This document shows, piece after piece, positions 22,814 to 34,042 of a DNA stretch of 64,000 nucleotides. The number at the start of each line of letters is the position of its first letter. Within the stretch, counting starts at the first letter, position 1. Source of the stretch: Euryodendron excelsum (lineage: Eukaryota; Streptophyta; Magnoliopsida; Ericales; Pentaphylacaceae). The notes beneath the pieces were generated by a model, which was not told the origin of the DNA, did no database searches, and saw only the letters and a program-made list of their open reading frames with translations. The stretch covers positions 9,330,001-9,394,000 of the forward strand of contig CM065383.1 in assembly GCA_033060915.1 (NCBI GenBank). The letters run 5' to 3'. The translations under genes and the position numbers were made by a program.

Positions 22814-24169
22814 TCATTGGATTGTTCTTGTAAGCTTGCATTTGGAAATGAAGATCGTATCTGTATAATTTAGACTACATAGCTTTAAGAGCTCTGCAGA
22901 CTGCTGTTTTAATACTGGACTGCAACCGCTCTGAATGACAAGAAGTAGCCTTGCTGCAAGACCCGCATCCACTGCAATTGATGAGCATTCCTCGGGGGCA
23001 AGGTCAAATACTGACCACAAGATTGACAATGCATGTTGTGTACAGCTTTCTGAAACCCTCATTATTAGTTTCACCATATTCGATATGGTGTTTGAACAAT
23101 TCTTCAAAGCCAGCCTACCCTCAGGTAAAGAGGACAAGGCCTCCAAAATGAACAGCGCTAATTCCAAGCAATCAGGACTTAGACCAGGCAACAACTCAAC
23201 TAATTGAGGGACAGCCCCGATGCTTACAATCAAGTTCCAAACTTCTTTATGCGAGCATATCGTTCTGAGGAGACTAAGACCGGCCAAGTTGCCATCTGGG
23301 TATCTCTTATCCTTGATCAGCCTCATCAGACCAACCAATAACATATGGCTTGAGACAATTTCTGATCGAAAATCCTTCTCCTCCATCAATATTTGGATCA
23401 ATCGGGTACAATTGATCTTGGTCTCAATTGAGCCCTCATTCAACATGTCCACAATTAATGAGATCTTTTCAGGTTGCATCAAATTGTATTTCGATTCTGA
23501 ATTGAGCATCAAATTGACAAGAATTGCAAGAACTTCAGACCCCACAGCATGAGAAGTAAGCTGGCCCAGCAGGGATGAAAGCAGAGCAACCCCACCTTCG
23601 TCAACCAGAGTCTTCCTAGCAGTGGCATGAGCTGCCACAACTTGTTGGAGCTCCTTCAGGGCTTGAACCCTCGCTTGACCCTTCGCCTTCTTTACTATGT
23701 CGAGAAGCTCTGATGCCCTTCCCTGTACATCTTCCGATCTCTTCTTCATTTGCAAGTATTTCTGTGAAAACCAAGTACAGATTAAATGGTAAAGGGTCTT
23801 GTTTGGCGTAACTGAATCATCCCAAAGCTCTTGCATCGTAGTGGGGCAATTATAGTGCCCCAAATTGAACCATTTGAGAATATTGGACCTCTCGTATGTT
23901 TGCCCAGTGCAAAGGGTTACAGGGTCTTGCATGGGTTCAAGAGAAATTGGACAAATGAACACCGACGGAACTTCAGACAAATTGAGCTCTTCAATCATCT
24001 TCTTCAGATCCAATTTCTCCCCAAACCCGCCGCCAAAACAACTCCCGCCACCACCAACACCACCCAAAACCCCATCTTTAACTGCAGTGTCCAGATCTAA
24101 AACATGGCCATCACCACCGCCTTCAAACCCAACAGTCCCGGCCCTCCTTAAAGGCTGAAACATAGGCAT
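22814..24169 (-). CDS. PUB30/31-like: U-box E3 ubiquitin ligase, PUB30/PUB31 type
   Basis: A 451-residue plant U-box protein. The N-terminus (MPMFQPLRRAG, Gly-rich, LDLDTAVKDG) is followed by the U-box at about residues 67-141 (FICPISLEPMQDPVTLCTGQ, then W100, CPTT at 108-111, TPNKTLYHLI). The rest is predicted ARM-like helical repeats (about 170-440), ending in the conserved ISKCKLTRTIQ. U-box domains bind E2 enzymes without zinc and direct ubiquitin transfer; ARM-like repeats bind substrates. The whole length and both ends match Arabidopsis PUB30/PUB31 as I know them (about 445 residues), including the intronless coding region. PUB30 has been linked to salt response in Arabidopsis; transferring that role here is inference. 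The start is the first in-frame ATG after a strong splice acceptor. Confidence 0.95.
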   Translation of the reverse strand: MPMFQPLRRAGTVGFEGGGDGHVLDLDTAVKDGVLGGVGGGGSCFGGGFGEKLDLKKMIEELNLSEVPSVFICPISLEPMQDPVTLCTGQTYERSNILKWFNLGHYNCPTTMQELWDDSVTPNKTLYHLICTWFSQKYLQMKKRSEDVQGRASELLDIVKKAKGQARVQALKELQQVVAAHATARKTLVDEGGVALLSSLLGQLTSHAVGSEVLAILVNLMLNSESKYNLMQPEKISLIVDMLNEGSIETKINCTRLIQILMEEKDFRSEIVSSHMLLVGLMRLIKDKRYPDGNLAGLSLLRTICSHKEVWNLIVSIGAVPQLVELLPGLSPDCLELALFILEALSSLPEGRLALKNCSNTISNMVKLIMRVSESCTQHALSILWSVFDLAPEECSSIAVDAGLAARLLLVIQSGCSPVLKQQSAELLKLCSLNYTDTIFISKCKLTRTIQ

Positions 24170-24182
24170 CTTTGCAACTATG

Positions 24183-24802
24183 CTGAAAACAGGACCTTAC
24201 TAGAAAAGCCCCTCAAAACTCTACACCCACACTCACCCTTTAAGGCACATTACCTCCACTACGCATGAGATGTGTGAAAACGGATACAGAAAGAATGAAA
24301 AACTCTTTCAAAGTATCTCTCTTTCGAGACTATCCTTCAAAGCGGACATCGGAAAAAAGAAGGAATGAAAACTCTTTCAAAGTCTTTCTCTTTCATTGAC
24401 AATCACAAGCAAAGATACTATCCTTCAAAGCGGACATCTTTTGTTCTCTGTTTTCTTCACTTTATCTCATTTTCTTCGAGTCTGGTCAAAAGTCGCCTCG
24501 CCATCATAACATACTTCATCACAAATATACTCAATACTCTTCCCTAAAATCAAAGCTCACTTCCAGTTCAAGCTTAAAAGGACTTAATCATAGAACCCAA
24601 TAGCAGAACAATTGAAAAAAAAAAAAAAAAAAACAGAAATTTGAGGAACAAAAAAAATAAAATATCCAAAGATCTATAGTAACCACTGACAAATGAACTA
24701 CTAAATTTTAACAAACGGAATAGAAATTGAGAAACAATGAAAAAGACCCAGATCATATAAGCCTATAAATATGAGAACTGAGAGGGACTAAAGGCCATAC
24801 CG
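24183..24802 (-). other. Probable 5'-UTR intron of the U-box gene
   Basis: Just upstream of the ATG the minus strand reads GGTCCTGTTTTCAG followed by CATAGTTGCAAAG, a good plant acceptor ending at 24183. Upstream, at about 24800-24850, the minus strand is a pyrimidine-rich leader (CTCTCTCTCTTCTCTCTC) followed by CCG/GTATGG, a possible donor near 24802. The AT-rich stretch between has no coding potential. The donor position is inferred and is the weaker half of the call. Confidence 0.5.
24297..24443. repeat. Short duplication in the U-box gene leader
   Basis: Two copies of a phrase made of AAACTCTTTCAAAGT, CTCTTTC and ACTATCCTTCAAAGCGGACATC occur at about 24297-24351 and 24367-24441. The second copy has an extra ~20 bp in the middle. 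It lies in the proposed 5'-UTR intron. Confidence 0.75.
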
Positions 24803-25079
24803 GCATGGGTGGAGGGAGTGAGAGAGAGAAGAGAGAGAGGGCCATCCCTTGCAAAGTAGCTCCTCTTCTGAGCTGTTCTTTTGGGGTCAGTTGTTGCCGA
24901 GGACATTTCACAAAATAAAAGTAGGAAAATTTATGGCAGAAAATAAAATAAGAAAGTATAAATTTTCCTTTTCTTTCCTGATGAAAATATCGGGTTTTAC
25001 CGGTGACCAAAGGGGTCGGAACCGGTAAATAAGCCCCTCGGCCCGCGCACCACATGTGCAGTCTTATCACCTGTTGCCG

Positions 25080-26928
25080 TAATCTCTACTCTCTTGGTTG
25101 AGTCTCTTATTTTAACGAAAGAGGGTTTAACTTTAAAGCTTTAAGTTCATTGGGCATTGAAAAATGACACTAAAATCCTTGTTTGTGCTTTGATGGCATA
25201 AACCACTTCGTCATTAATAAAATCAAAAAATAATGAAATGATGAGATGATTTATTCATGAATTACAATTTTCTTGTTACATCTGTCTAATTCTTTCAGTA
25301 AACCACAAAATAGTATTTTATTTGTGACAACATAATTGTATTTGTGAACAAAAAAGACAACATAGTATTTAAGTTCTAACTCTTATATATGGGGCTGGAC
25401 AAATTTTTTTCATACACAATTAGTTACTAATCATCAATTTAATCATCATAACAGTACAGTAAATTTGTTTATTTTACTAAGTAATCAATCGGAGGTTTAA
25501 ACACTTAGTTAAAAAAAATTATATATTTTACAAACGAGTCAATAAACAAACAAGTAGTTCAAAAAATTTAGTCAAAATGGTTTTTCTTCAAATTTTAAGC
25601 TTTTTTGGACTTGTAAATTTCCAGATAAATTTTCCAATAAACTTAATTTTCCAATCGATCCCTATTTTACGATGTCAATAAAAAAAAAAAAAGGAACACG
25701 AAGGACAAATTCGTCTTTTAATTTCACAAGTTCCCCACGAAGTGAATAAACTGGAAAGTCCGTCTGTTTTTCCGCTGAAGTCCACCGGAGCCCCCACACG
25801 AGGACGAGGCCACCGATAGTGATTCAGCGAACCCCCCGGCGTACGATGCGCACATCTCGAAACTCGAAATTAGACCCCAAAAAATTAGAAAACGAATATT
25901 TCAAATATTTTTTTTTCCTGTTTTGAAAAGTTAAAAAAAACTAGGTATTGGAAGAAAATGTTGGGGCGAGGGGTGAGGTGGGTCCCACCACTATTTCATG
26001 AATAAAGTGCCAGCTAAGCGTTTTGACCGTGACAGTTTTGGTTTGACTGGGTACGCCTGCCTCGGGGCTCAACAATGAGGGTCTGGTCTTTGCTTTTGAC
26101 CGCTTTCTGCGTGCCCTAGTCCGAGACGCTACCTCATGGGTGGGCTCACGCCCCTTTGCTGGCCTTTTTACCCTATCACAGGCTGAAACGTTACCCTGGG
26201 AATCGTGTTTTGTCTCCCAGTCTTTTTTTTTTTTTTTTTTCTCTCGAAAATATAGTAAACCGAGGCCCTTTTTAAAATAATAATAATAAAAAACCCCATT
26301 AGGCAAATTGTTTATGAAAATGTGTCTGTATCCCAAAGTCTTTTTTTTGAAGATATAGTAAACCGTCTTGAAAATAATAATAATAAGTAAAACTCATTTG
26401 GTAAATTGTTTTTGAATTTTTAAAAACACACCAAGTTTAAGAAATAATTCAAAGTTTTTTTCAAAGTTTCTGAAAATTAATTTTGCATTTGGAAAATTGT
26501 TTCTAAATTTTTGAAAACGCACCAATCTTAAGAAATAGTTTTGATTTCTTTTTAAATTTCTGAAAGCTATTTTTGCACAGAAATAAAAGCGATATAAAAC
26601 AATGTTATTTTTTCAAAGAAAACAAAACAAACCAAAAAAGTATTTGTGTTGCTGATTATAATTAAATTTGATTTAGTAAAGCAGTAAATTGATGGCAAGT
26701 GTAGTGGAATTTAAAAAAGCAATAAATTGATGGAAAGTGGAGTGGGGTGCAAGGATTCAATGAAAGTAGAGTTAGGGTAACAGAGTACCTATCCTAATTT
26801 TCCATTTTAACTGAAGTTGGGTAGTGTTTTCGAGCCTCAAAATTGGATCGTGTGGTGCAAATTGAGTTGTAAATGTTGTGTGTGATAGGGTCCAGATTTA
26901 GAATAGATTCGCATGAAGGCTCGATTTT
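25080..26928. other. Intergenic spacer with GC-rich patches
   Basis: No gene supported. Two unusually GC-rich patches lie at about 25740-25860 and 25960-26215 within AT-rich DNA. A roughly 115-bp direct repeat follows (a T run, then GATATAGTAAACCG and AAATAATAATAATAA, at about 26220 and 26340). The minus-strand frame at 25941-26336 is rich in Lys/Arg but shows no domain. Confidence 0.5.
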
Positions 26929-26940
26929 TCATTTAATTTA

Positions 26941-27378
26941 GAAGTAATTACACTTTATTTTTATATAATTTGTGTCAAAATACATTTTTAGTGAACACAT
27001 AATTTTTTTATGATTTAGATTTATCTGTAAAATACATAAAAATCATTTAATAAAAATTATATTATAGATATATTTTTCGTTATTTTATATCTCTAAATTA
27101 GAACATTAAAAAGATGATTTAGTGAAATAAAATAATAAAAAAACCTCGCGAAAAACAACTCTTCATTTTAGCATAAAATGGTCAAGTCATTTTTTGTTAT
27201 GTTCTAATTTAGGGATACAAAATAACAAGAACACCCGCCTGACAAAATTTTAGTTAAATCTAATGATTTCAATCATTTTGTAGATAAGTCCATACTACAA
27301 AAGATAATATGTTTACTTTTAAACCACAGATGGTCATTTAATTTTGACTCAAACCACAAAGGGATAAAATATAATTAC
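26941..27378. mobile_element. Inverted-repeat element, copy 2, with 12-bp flanking duplication
   Basis: The left end GAAGTAATTACACTTTATTT and the right end GGGATAAAATATAATTAC are inverted copies. The interior folds (TTTAGATTTATCTGTAAAAT against ATTTTGTAGATAAGTCCATA). Identical 12-bp flanks, TCATTTAATTTA, lie at 26929-26940 and 27379-27390. It is non-coding and of the same family as 12757-13159. The flank length is closest to Mutator-type insertions (9-11 bp), with chance extension. Confidence 0.65.
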
Positions 27379-28717
27379 TCATTTAATTTATGAAAAGATA
27401 AGAACACACATATGATCATATGTGATTGTTACATCACGTCATACCACGTCATCATATTTATGTAGTGTGAGAATTTATTTATGTAATACTATGTATAGAA
27501 AGAGAACTATTTTTAAAAAATCATAGTCATTATCTTAGCTACATAGTGAATTTTCAAATTAAATAATTTCTTCATAAAATTTTTTTACACTTGTAACAAT
27601 TTAAAATGATTGTCACACGCTATCTAATCATGATGACATGATGCAACTAACACGCTCGATAATTACTCCATCATAGGAGGATTGTGATGACGTGGTCTAG
27701 ACACATATATTAATTTTTTAGACCTGGACAGTGATTTTTTGGGCCTTGACTCTACTATTCCACAAACGTACCAAACATTTTCCTTTATAATTGGTCCAGT
27801 AGAAGCCCATATTAAAAGGCCCAAAGAATGTAAAAAATCCAGTACCTACCACGCAAATATGGCCAGGATTTTAGGTTTCCGGGGTTTTATCTTCGAATGT
27901 TTCAGAATGGCCTTCATCCAGGTCGTTGTCAACTTGTCAGGTCTATTAAGCTTCATTATGGGCCTAGAGTTTTAGGCCTATTGAAGCATGCCAGCTTCCT
28001 CTCAACAGGCGACCAAAGAAAAGACACAAATTAAAAAGCCAGCCATCTTCTCTTATGTCGTGTTTGTAATTTGAATTTATTAAAAAAAATATAAAAATAA
28101 ATAAAAAGGCAACAAAAAAAGAACAAAATCAATTTTTGTTTTATTTTTTGTCACTTTTTTTTTTTGTTTTTTTGTCATTAAATCTTTAATCCAAACACAA
28201 TATTAATGAATAACATGCCTCTTCTTTAAGACAATTAGGCTCGTATAAATGGAATCATTAGGCCTTAGAAGAATACATTATAATGTAGTAGTTGCAAATC
28301 TTTGCAGAGGTGCCAACACTGAAAAAAATTCATTAGTTAGATAGAATAGAGTTTTTTAGTTTTTCTATCTGTTGAAGTATGTTATGTGGCATTGATTTTC
28401 TTAAAAGCTTTTTTGTTTTTAGCAAATTCATGTTGATAATATAATAAAATACTCACATGTCACATTTATTAAGCCAATTATTTGAAATTCTCCAGAAGCA
28501 AAATTGTAGTAATACTAGGATCTTTATTAAAGGCTTGCACTCTCCTCAACTCAGTCATCCTCTTTTAAGTATTTCAAAATAACACTAATAGACAAAGCCT
28601 CTTTTTTTTTTTTGTTTATATTTTATCCTGAAAGTTCTTCATTTGAATTCATCCATGCATCCAAATGCAAATTATTTCCTGCCATTCCTTCAAAAGTTTC
28701 AAGTCAATTACTAGTTA

Positions 28718-28809
28718 CTATTAACTACCTACTTGACGAACAAGTAGTAGTATTGTACTACTACTATTAATTACCTATTTGACAAACAAGTAGTAGTAAT
28801 GTACTACTG
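28718..28809. repeat. Tandem duplication, 46-bp unit
   Basis: Two copies start with CTATTAA(C/T)TACCTA at 28718 and 28764. Each contains the short palindromic phrase AGTAGTAGTA(T/A)TGTACTACT. Confidence 0.85.
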
Positions 28810-29423
28810 GCTTGCCAAACTTGATTTACAAAAGGGTAAAGGAGACTCATCACGATAGGTTATGGTCTCTGTTTGGTTGTAACTTTTTTATGAGTTTTTG
28901 AATTTTGACTTTTGGATGCAGCTTTTGTACGAGATTTTGAATTTTGACTTTTGGCACAATTTTGCTTTTTGCTAACGACTCCAAACAATTTGGTTTTGAG
29001 AATAGTGATTGGTTTCATGGTGTCTCTTTTATGTCCTGCAAATTGTTCGACAAGAAACCATAGCCCATAAAAAAAAAAATGTACAAGAAGTCCTCATAGC
29101 ATTTTTGTTTAAATAACACATAAGAAATTAATTCAGGAGGATAACTATTCAGAATAAGCATATTATCTCTTGGATCCATACCTTTATGTATATAAACTAT
29201 GTGTTAACCCATGCATTGCATGAAAAATACGACTTCTTAAAAAAAACAATAGCAATACTATAAGTAATTAATTCATAAAAGATTATAAAACTGAAAAATC
29301 ATGCATCAAGGCTCATTTATTAAAAAATATTGTCACTATTATTTTAAATGAAAATTAAAAGAGATCTTACATATAAAATAAAAAATTATTTGGTGGGTGT
29401 TGATATCAACTATTATTTTAAAT

Positions 29424-29693
29424 GCAAATTAAATACAATAAACAACTTAATCAAATTTAGGGTTTCTTTTCAAAATAGAAAATTTAATTAGATTAGTATA
29501 AATGAATACAATACTCAAATAGAAAACTCACACGCATATTTATACATGTAACTTAATGCAAATTAAAGACAATAAACAACTTAATCAGAAATTTAGGGTT
29601 TCTTTTTAAAATAGGAAACTTAATTAGATTAGTATAAATGAATACAATACTCAAATAGGAAACTCATACATATTTATACGTATAACTTCAAAT
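29424..29693. repeat. Tandem duplication, 135-bp unit
   Basis: Two nearly identical copies start with GCAAATTAAA(T/G)ACAATAAAC at 29424 and 29559. Both continue through TTTAGGGTTTCTTTT and TAGTATAAATGAATACAATA. Confidence 0.85.
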
Positions 29694-31565
29694 AAAAAAT
29701 TCATACATATTTGTAAATATAAAATAATTAATAGGTACCTTCATTGCATATAATTCTTTTTAAAATAGAACTCTGTAATAAATAGGAAACTTAATGGGAT
29801 AAGTACCTCTATTGGTGTTGATAATATTCTCCTTTATAATCTCATAATTCAATACTTATCTAACCAATTGAGTGAATTTATAAGAAATTTAATAATTATT
29901 CAACTAATTACTCCTGTGATGTGGCATTTCAAAAGTGTCAAAAATTTTAGAGTGCCACATAGCAGAGAGACAAATTATAGGGACAAACACAACTTTTATA
30001 TATATATATTTGTGTGTGTGTGTGTGTGTATAATTCATGTGCTAATTGCAGCTTGAAATCAACATTATTTTATTTGCTGAATAGACTGCCACATTTCACA
30101 ATTCAAGAATTTCAATTCTGATTGTTTAGCCAACTTTCACTAAGTCTTTGCTGAGTATTTACAAGAAATTACACATAAATTAGTAAGAATTAGAAACAAT
30201 CTTCTTCTTTGAAAATTATGACCAATTTACTTTTTTTTTTTTTTAAATTTAAAACAACTTTTGACCAAGAACTTAATCATGCAATGATCTTTCTTTTTGC
30301 CTGCAAAATCGTACGTATATTTCACTTGACCAGTCCAAATTGAAGAATCATACCAAAACCAAGTGGAAGTGTGCCCTTCTCACACAATTAAATCAATAGT
30401 TATTAATTAATCTTCCATTTAATCACTTGTTCATCTGTCAAATGGCACCATGCCGGAGAAGTAAGTTAGGTCACTTACGGTGAGACAGATGCAGTCAACT
30501 TCTTTATTAAATAGATTTCATCCTTCTGCACTATGATATTTGTTAATGGATTTGATTATTTTTTAGATTTATGGCATTCTTTTCGGGGCTTTGATAATTT
30601 TAATTAATAGTGAAAAACAGATGCCCTTCAAAAGAAAAGATGATGTTTACAGGAAGGATTTTTTTTTTTTATTTTTTTTTTATAGGGTAGGTATGTTTAT
30701 TGGGATGATTCCTTACATAATTCTAGAGGTGGGATTCTTCAGAATCAGACTGCATTGCCTTAAGCTAACCATAATAAAATCATAATTTACTAAAAATAAT
30801 AAAATTTCACCATTTTATTGTTCTTTAGGTCTATGATCAGCATATTATATACAGAAAAGCAGAAGATAAGAAACGAATATAAATTTAGTTATCTTAATTT
30901 ATAAAGTTGTTACAATTCCTTCAGATCTCGAAATTATTTTCCAACCAATGTTCATGGGTATATTATTTTTTTATCACAAGCCCACAAATTATGCACATTT
31001 ATATGACTACATTTATGACTAAACAATCATTATAGTTAAAAAAAACATTCTATAAAATATTGTTTTAGGGAATTTTGTTAAATATTTTGTACTGGAATTT
31101 CATCTTTGAATCAGCATAAGAATGCACTAAAATGATGGTAGATTGGAGTTTAAACTTTAAAATGAATCAAGGGTGGGTTCAAGTTTGGTTTGGCAGAACC
31201 TACTCTCATATGCTAAGAGGTGGGCCCTGCTAAATCAACATCAGTTCATTAATTTGAAATTTTATACAATAATTTTCAACAATTAATGTAGAGGATAATA
31301 TTATTAAATTTACGTGACAGTGAACTTAAGATAGGGAATAGATTTCATGCAGATAAATTCAACAATGTGCCTTTTTGAAGCACTACATGCACTAGATGAA
31401 CAAGTTATTGTGTTAATATAAACAAGTAGTAGTGATGGTTATTTACTGGAATTACTGAAGTAACCCCCTAGAAATTAAATCCAAAACAATTTTGGTCACT
31501 TTCATTGTTTGCCATTCAAAGACCTCGGATCAAGATATGAAACTTGTTTAGTTAAACTAATGTAA

Positions 31566-31883
31566 TAGAGTTGCAAAACAAACCAAACTCCTCATATTCG
31601 ATTAGTGTTCAACTTATTAAAAATTAATTTAAGATCAGCTTATTATGTAAACAAGTTAAGTTTGAACAAATTTTATAACTTATTAAGTTTATAAGTTCGG
31701 CTCAATAAACTTATGTACACTAAAAAATTTAAGCTACTCGTGATCGGTTTTATTAAAGTTCATTTAAAATAGGTTCGAAAGTTAAATAAACTAAACTTTA
31801 ACATATTTTTAAAGTTGTTAAGATTTTCAAATCAAACATTAACAACCTTCTATTTGACCCAACTCAATTGATTTACAACTCTA
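31566..31883. mobile_element. Possible hAT-like MITE
   Basis: The left end TAGAGTTGCAAA and the reverse complement of the right end, TAGAGTTGTAAA, are near-identical terminal inverted repeats around 318 bp of AT-rich non-coding DNA. A matching 8-bp target duplication was not found, so it may be old or the ends coincidental. Confidence 0.4.
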
Positions 31884-33373
31884 CCTGAAGGCCTGTTTGG
31901 GAAAGGAAAGAGAAACGTATACCCGCATGGTTAACCGTTGAAAATGCAGGTAGAAGAACCTCATTCATTTTCGTTTTGTCCACAGAAATTGAGAGTCAAA
32001 AAACCAGATTGCCAGCAAGAGTTGACGCTGGCAGGGCCATTGAAACTGTAGTTGGGAGTTAGCAGTTAGCACAGCAGCTATTCATTCATTGTTTGCATTA
32101 ACATAATAAATTCACTCGATGCCATTACACGGGTTCCAAACATGTGCAATCAATTCTTGGGGTCACCATTTGATGATGAACCAATAGTCCAAAAACCTAA
32201 CCAACACGCGCGATTACATGGAAGTATCCTCTTTATTTAATGAGAGTAATGCTAAGTGCACGTCTACTAATTACGCATTTAATGACTCTTTATTGAGTTA
32301 GCATATATTGATAGATAAATTAATTCTTACTCTCTTTTTGTTCGTCTATCAACGCGTGTTAACTCAACAGAAATGATTAAAGTAGTAATCAGTAGGAGTG
32401 ATTCTAACTTTATTGATTTAATGACGTCAGAGAATTGGTCTAAATTAGAGCTTTTCGGGTGTACCCTAGCTAAGTAGATTTTTTCGTAGGTTGACAAATA
32501 CCTACAATCTATATAAATATTGGAAAATACATAGATTGCCCAAACAGATAGTTGCTTCCAAAACGACCAACGCTAATATAATAATTTTATTTCAAGAATG
32601 CTTCATGCAACGCAGATGACTTAAACTTGCACAAGCGGTATACTCTCAATGAGCAGACCCGGGTGTAGTTTTTTACATGCTTGCTTAAAATTAAGAAGTG
32701 AACATTATTTTAGATAAATATAAAAAAAAAAAAAGAATTACACATTTTTATGATGACAATTGTGAATCCCCCAATCTTTTAAAAGAATGAGAAGAGCTTT
32801 GGCGAACTGGATGGTCCCGGTTGATTGTAAAAGATCTATTTTTCTTATACGTTCCCCGTGATTTGATCGCAGGTAAGAAAAGGAAGGATGAACAATATAC
32901 AATTTCAATGGGTGCTTCTCAAGGTTTTCCATGGGGCTCGCAATCACTTCGTGATGACGGAAGTCACTAATCTGGTCCATTCAACTGAGGAATCAAATTA
33001 ACAAGTAAATTGCAACCATAAGAAAACAATCTATCATCATCATCATCATGAAGATGAATTCAACGATGTGGTTAGCTGACTGATTAAAAGAGCGAGTAAT
33101 CTGAATTAAATACACCACCATGTTTATCCTACGTTCATTTCTATAAGCGATCTCAACTTGATCCTTCTTTATTTTTATATATTGAAAAAATAAAATATTT
33201 ATGTTACACGAAAATTAAATACACCACACTTATGTAACGTATAAAGGTTTGTTTTCTGTGTGTCCTCTTCCCTTCTATTTAGATGCGTCCGGCTTTAATT
33301 CTCTTGACATGGTCTCGCACATGCATCCAATGGTTCGGTCCAGTTCAGACCCTTATTACATGCCCATCCTTGG

Positions 33374-33376
<3 letters not shown>

Positions 33377-33406
<30 letters not shown>
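33377..33406. repeat. (CT)n microsatellite
   Basis: Fifteen CT units about 160 bp upstream of the ATG at 33563. A pyrimidine tract in this position is typical of plant promoters and 5' UTRs. Confidence 0.95.
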
Positions 33407-33409
<3 letters not shown>

Positions 33410-33562
33410 ATCGCTTTCGAATAACTGTAAAGACTTCCAGGTAAATGTAGTCGTCGTAGAGCCCTCCTCCTCATTCCATAACAACCCTCCCTGTGTATTT
33501 ATCTTCTATATTCATTGCATTCATTAAGCTAAATCTATCCTAGGATATATTCCTCTGCAAAG

Positions 33563-34042
33563 ATGGCCAAAAAGGCTAGCAAAGAGACCAAACTCAGCAG
33601 ATGCTTCAAAGCACCCATTAGATTCCTGATCAAGGCCAGGGAGTTGTACATCCAAAGCATGTCGGATTGCTCGGGCCGGGTCGACTACGGCAGCTTCATG
33701 GGCTTCCCTACTCCCCAAGGGATCTCCACTTTGCCCAAGAGCTTCAGTACTACTGCCAACTCATCAAAATCGAGCGACGGTGAAGATCTCAGGGAACTTA
33801 TAAGGGCCGCTTCCACTAGGAGTCTGGGCAATAAGGTTCAGTTAGAGCTTCTTCGGCCACAGCAGTCAAGAAAATCGCCGATGACAGGTCTGAATGTTAT
33901 GCGGCGGAGCCAGAGCGCTGCTATTGGAAGGATTGATGAAGAGGAGCCTTGTGAGTTTGCAGAAGATATCAAGGTGAAGAGTACAGATATATATCCAAGA
34001 AGCAGAAGCTATGCTGTTTCCAAGAAAGCTAATATGTTCTAA
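33563..34042 (+). CDS. Small unrecognised plant protein
   Basis: A 159-residue single-exon frame with good codon structure, in contrast to the AT-rich flanks. The N-terminus is basic and conserved-looking (LSRCFKAPIRFLIKARELYI, residues 11-30, then QSM), a pattern I associate with a small plant-only family of unknown function. A GRVDYGSFMGFPTPQG block follows (about 38-53), then a Ser/Thr-rich middle, RAASTRS, and RSQSAAIGRIDEEEPCEFAED (an acidic cluster after a basic-Ser site, about 114-134), ending RSRSYAVSKKANMF. RxxS phosphorylation sites are frequent. No transmembrane segment or signal peptide. The start is the first ATG after a CT-rich leader. The function is not known to me and I assign none. 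Confidence 0.75.
   Translation: MAKKASKETKLSRCFKAPIRFLIKARELYIQSMSDCSGRVDYGSFMGFPTPQGISTLPKSFSTTANSSKSSDGEDLRELIRAASTRSLGNKVQLELLRPQQSRKSPMTGLNVMRRSQSAAIGRIDEEEPCEFAEDIKVKSTDIYPRSRSYAVSKKANMF

Larger units (their letters stand above)
27391..33370. other. AT-rich intergenic region
   Basis: No gene supported. It contains the short tandem duplications at 28718-28809 and 29424-29693, a (TG)n run at 30010-30028, the hAT-like element at 31566-31883, and many A/T runs. A minus-strand frame at 32738-32980 (80 codons) lacks any family I recognise. Confidence 0.6.

Noticed and set aside
22935..24158. Several plus-strand frames over the U-box gene
   Set aside because: All lie opposite the well-supported PUB coding sequence and are shadows.
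25941..26336. 131-codon minus-strand frame
   Set aside because: Its start lies in repeats and its middle in a GC-rich patch. The composition is basic but matches no family, and no splice or promoter evidence supports it.
32738..32980. 80-codon minus-strand frame
   Set aside because: Organelle-derived or exon origin was considered because of its mixed composition, but no protein family was recognised on either strand.
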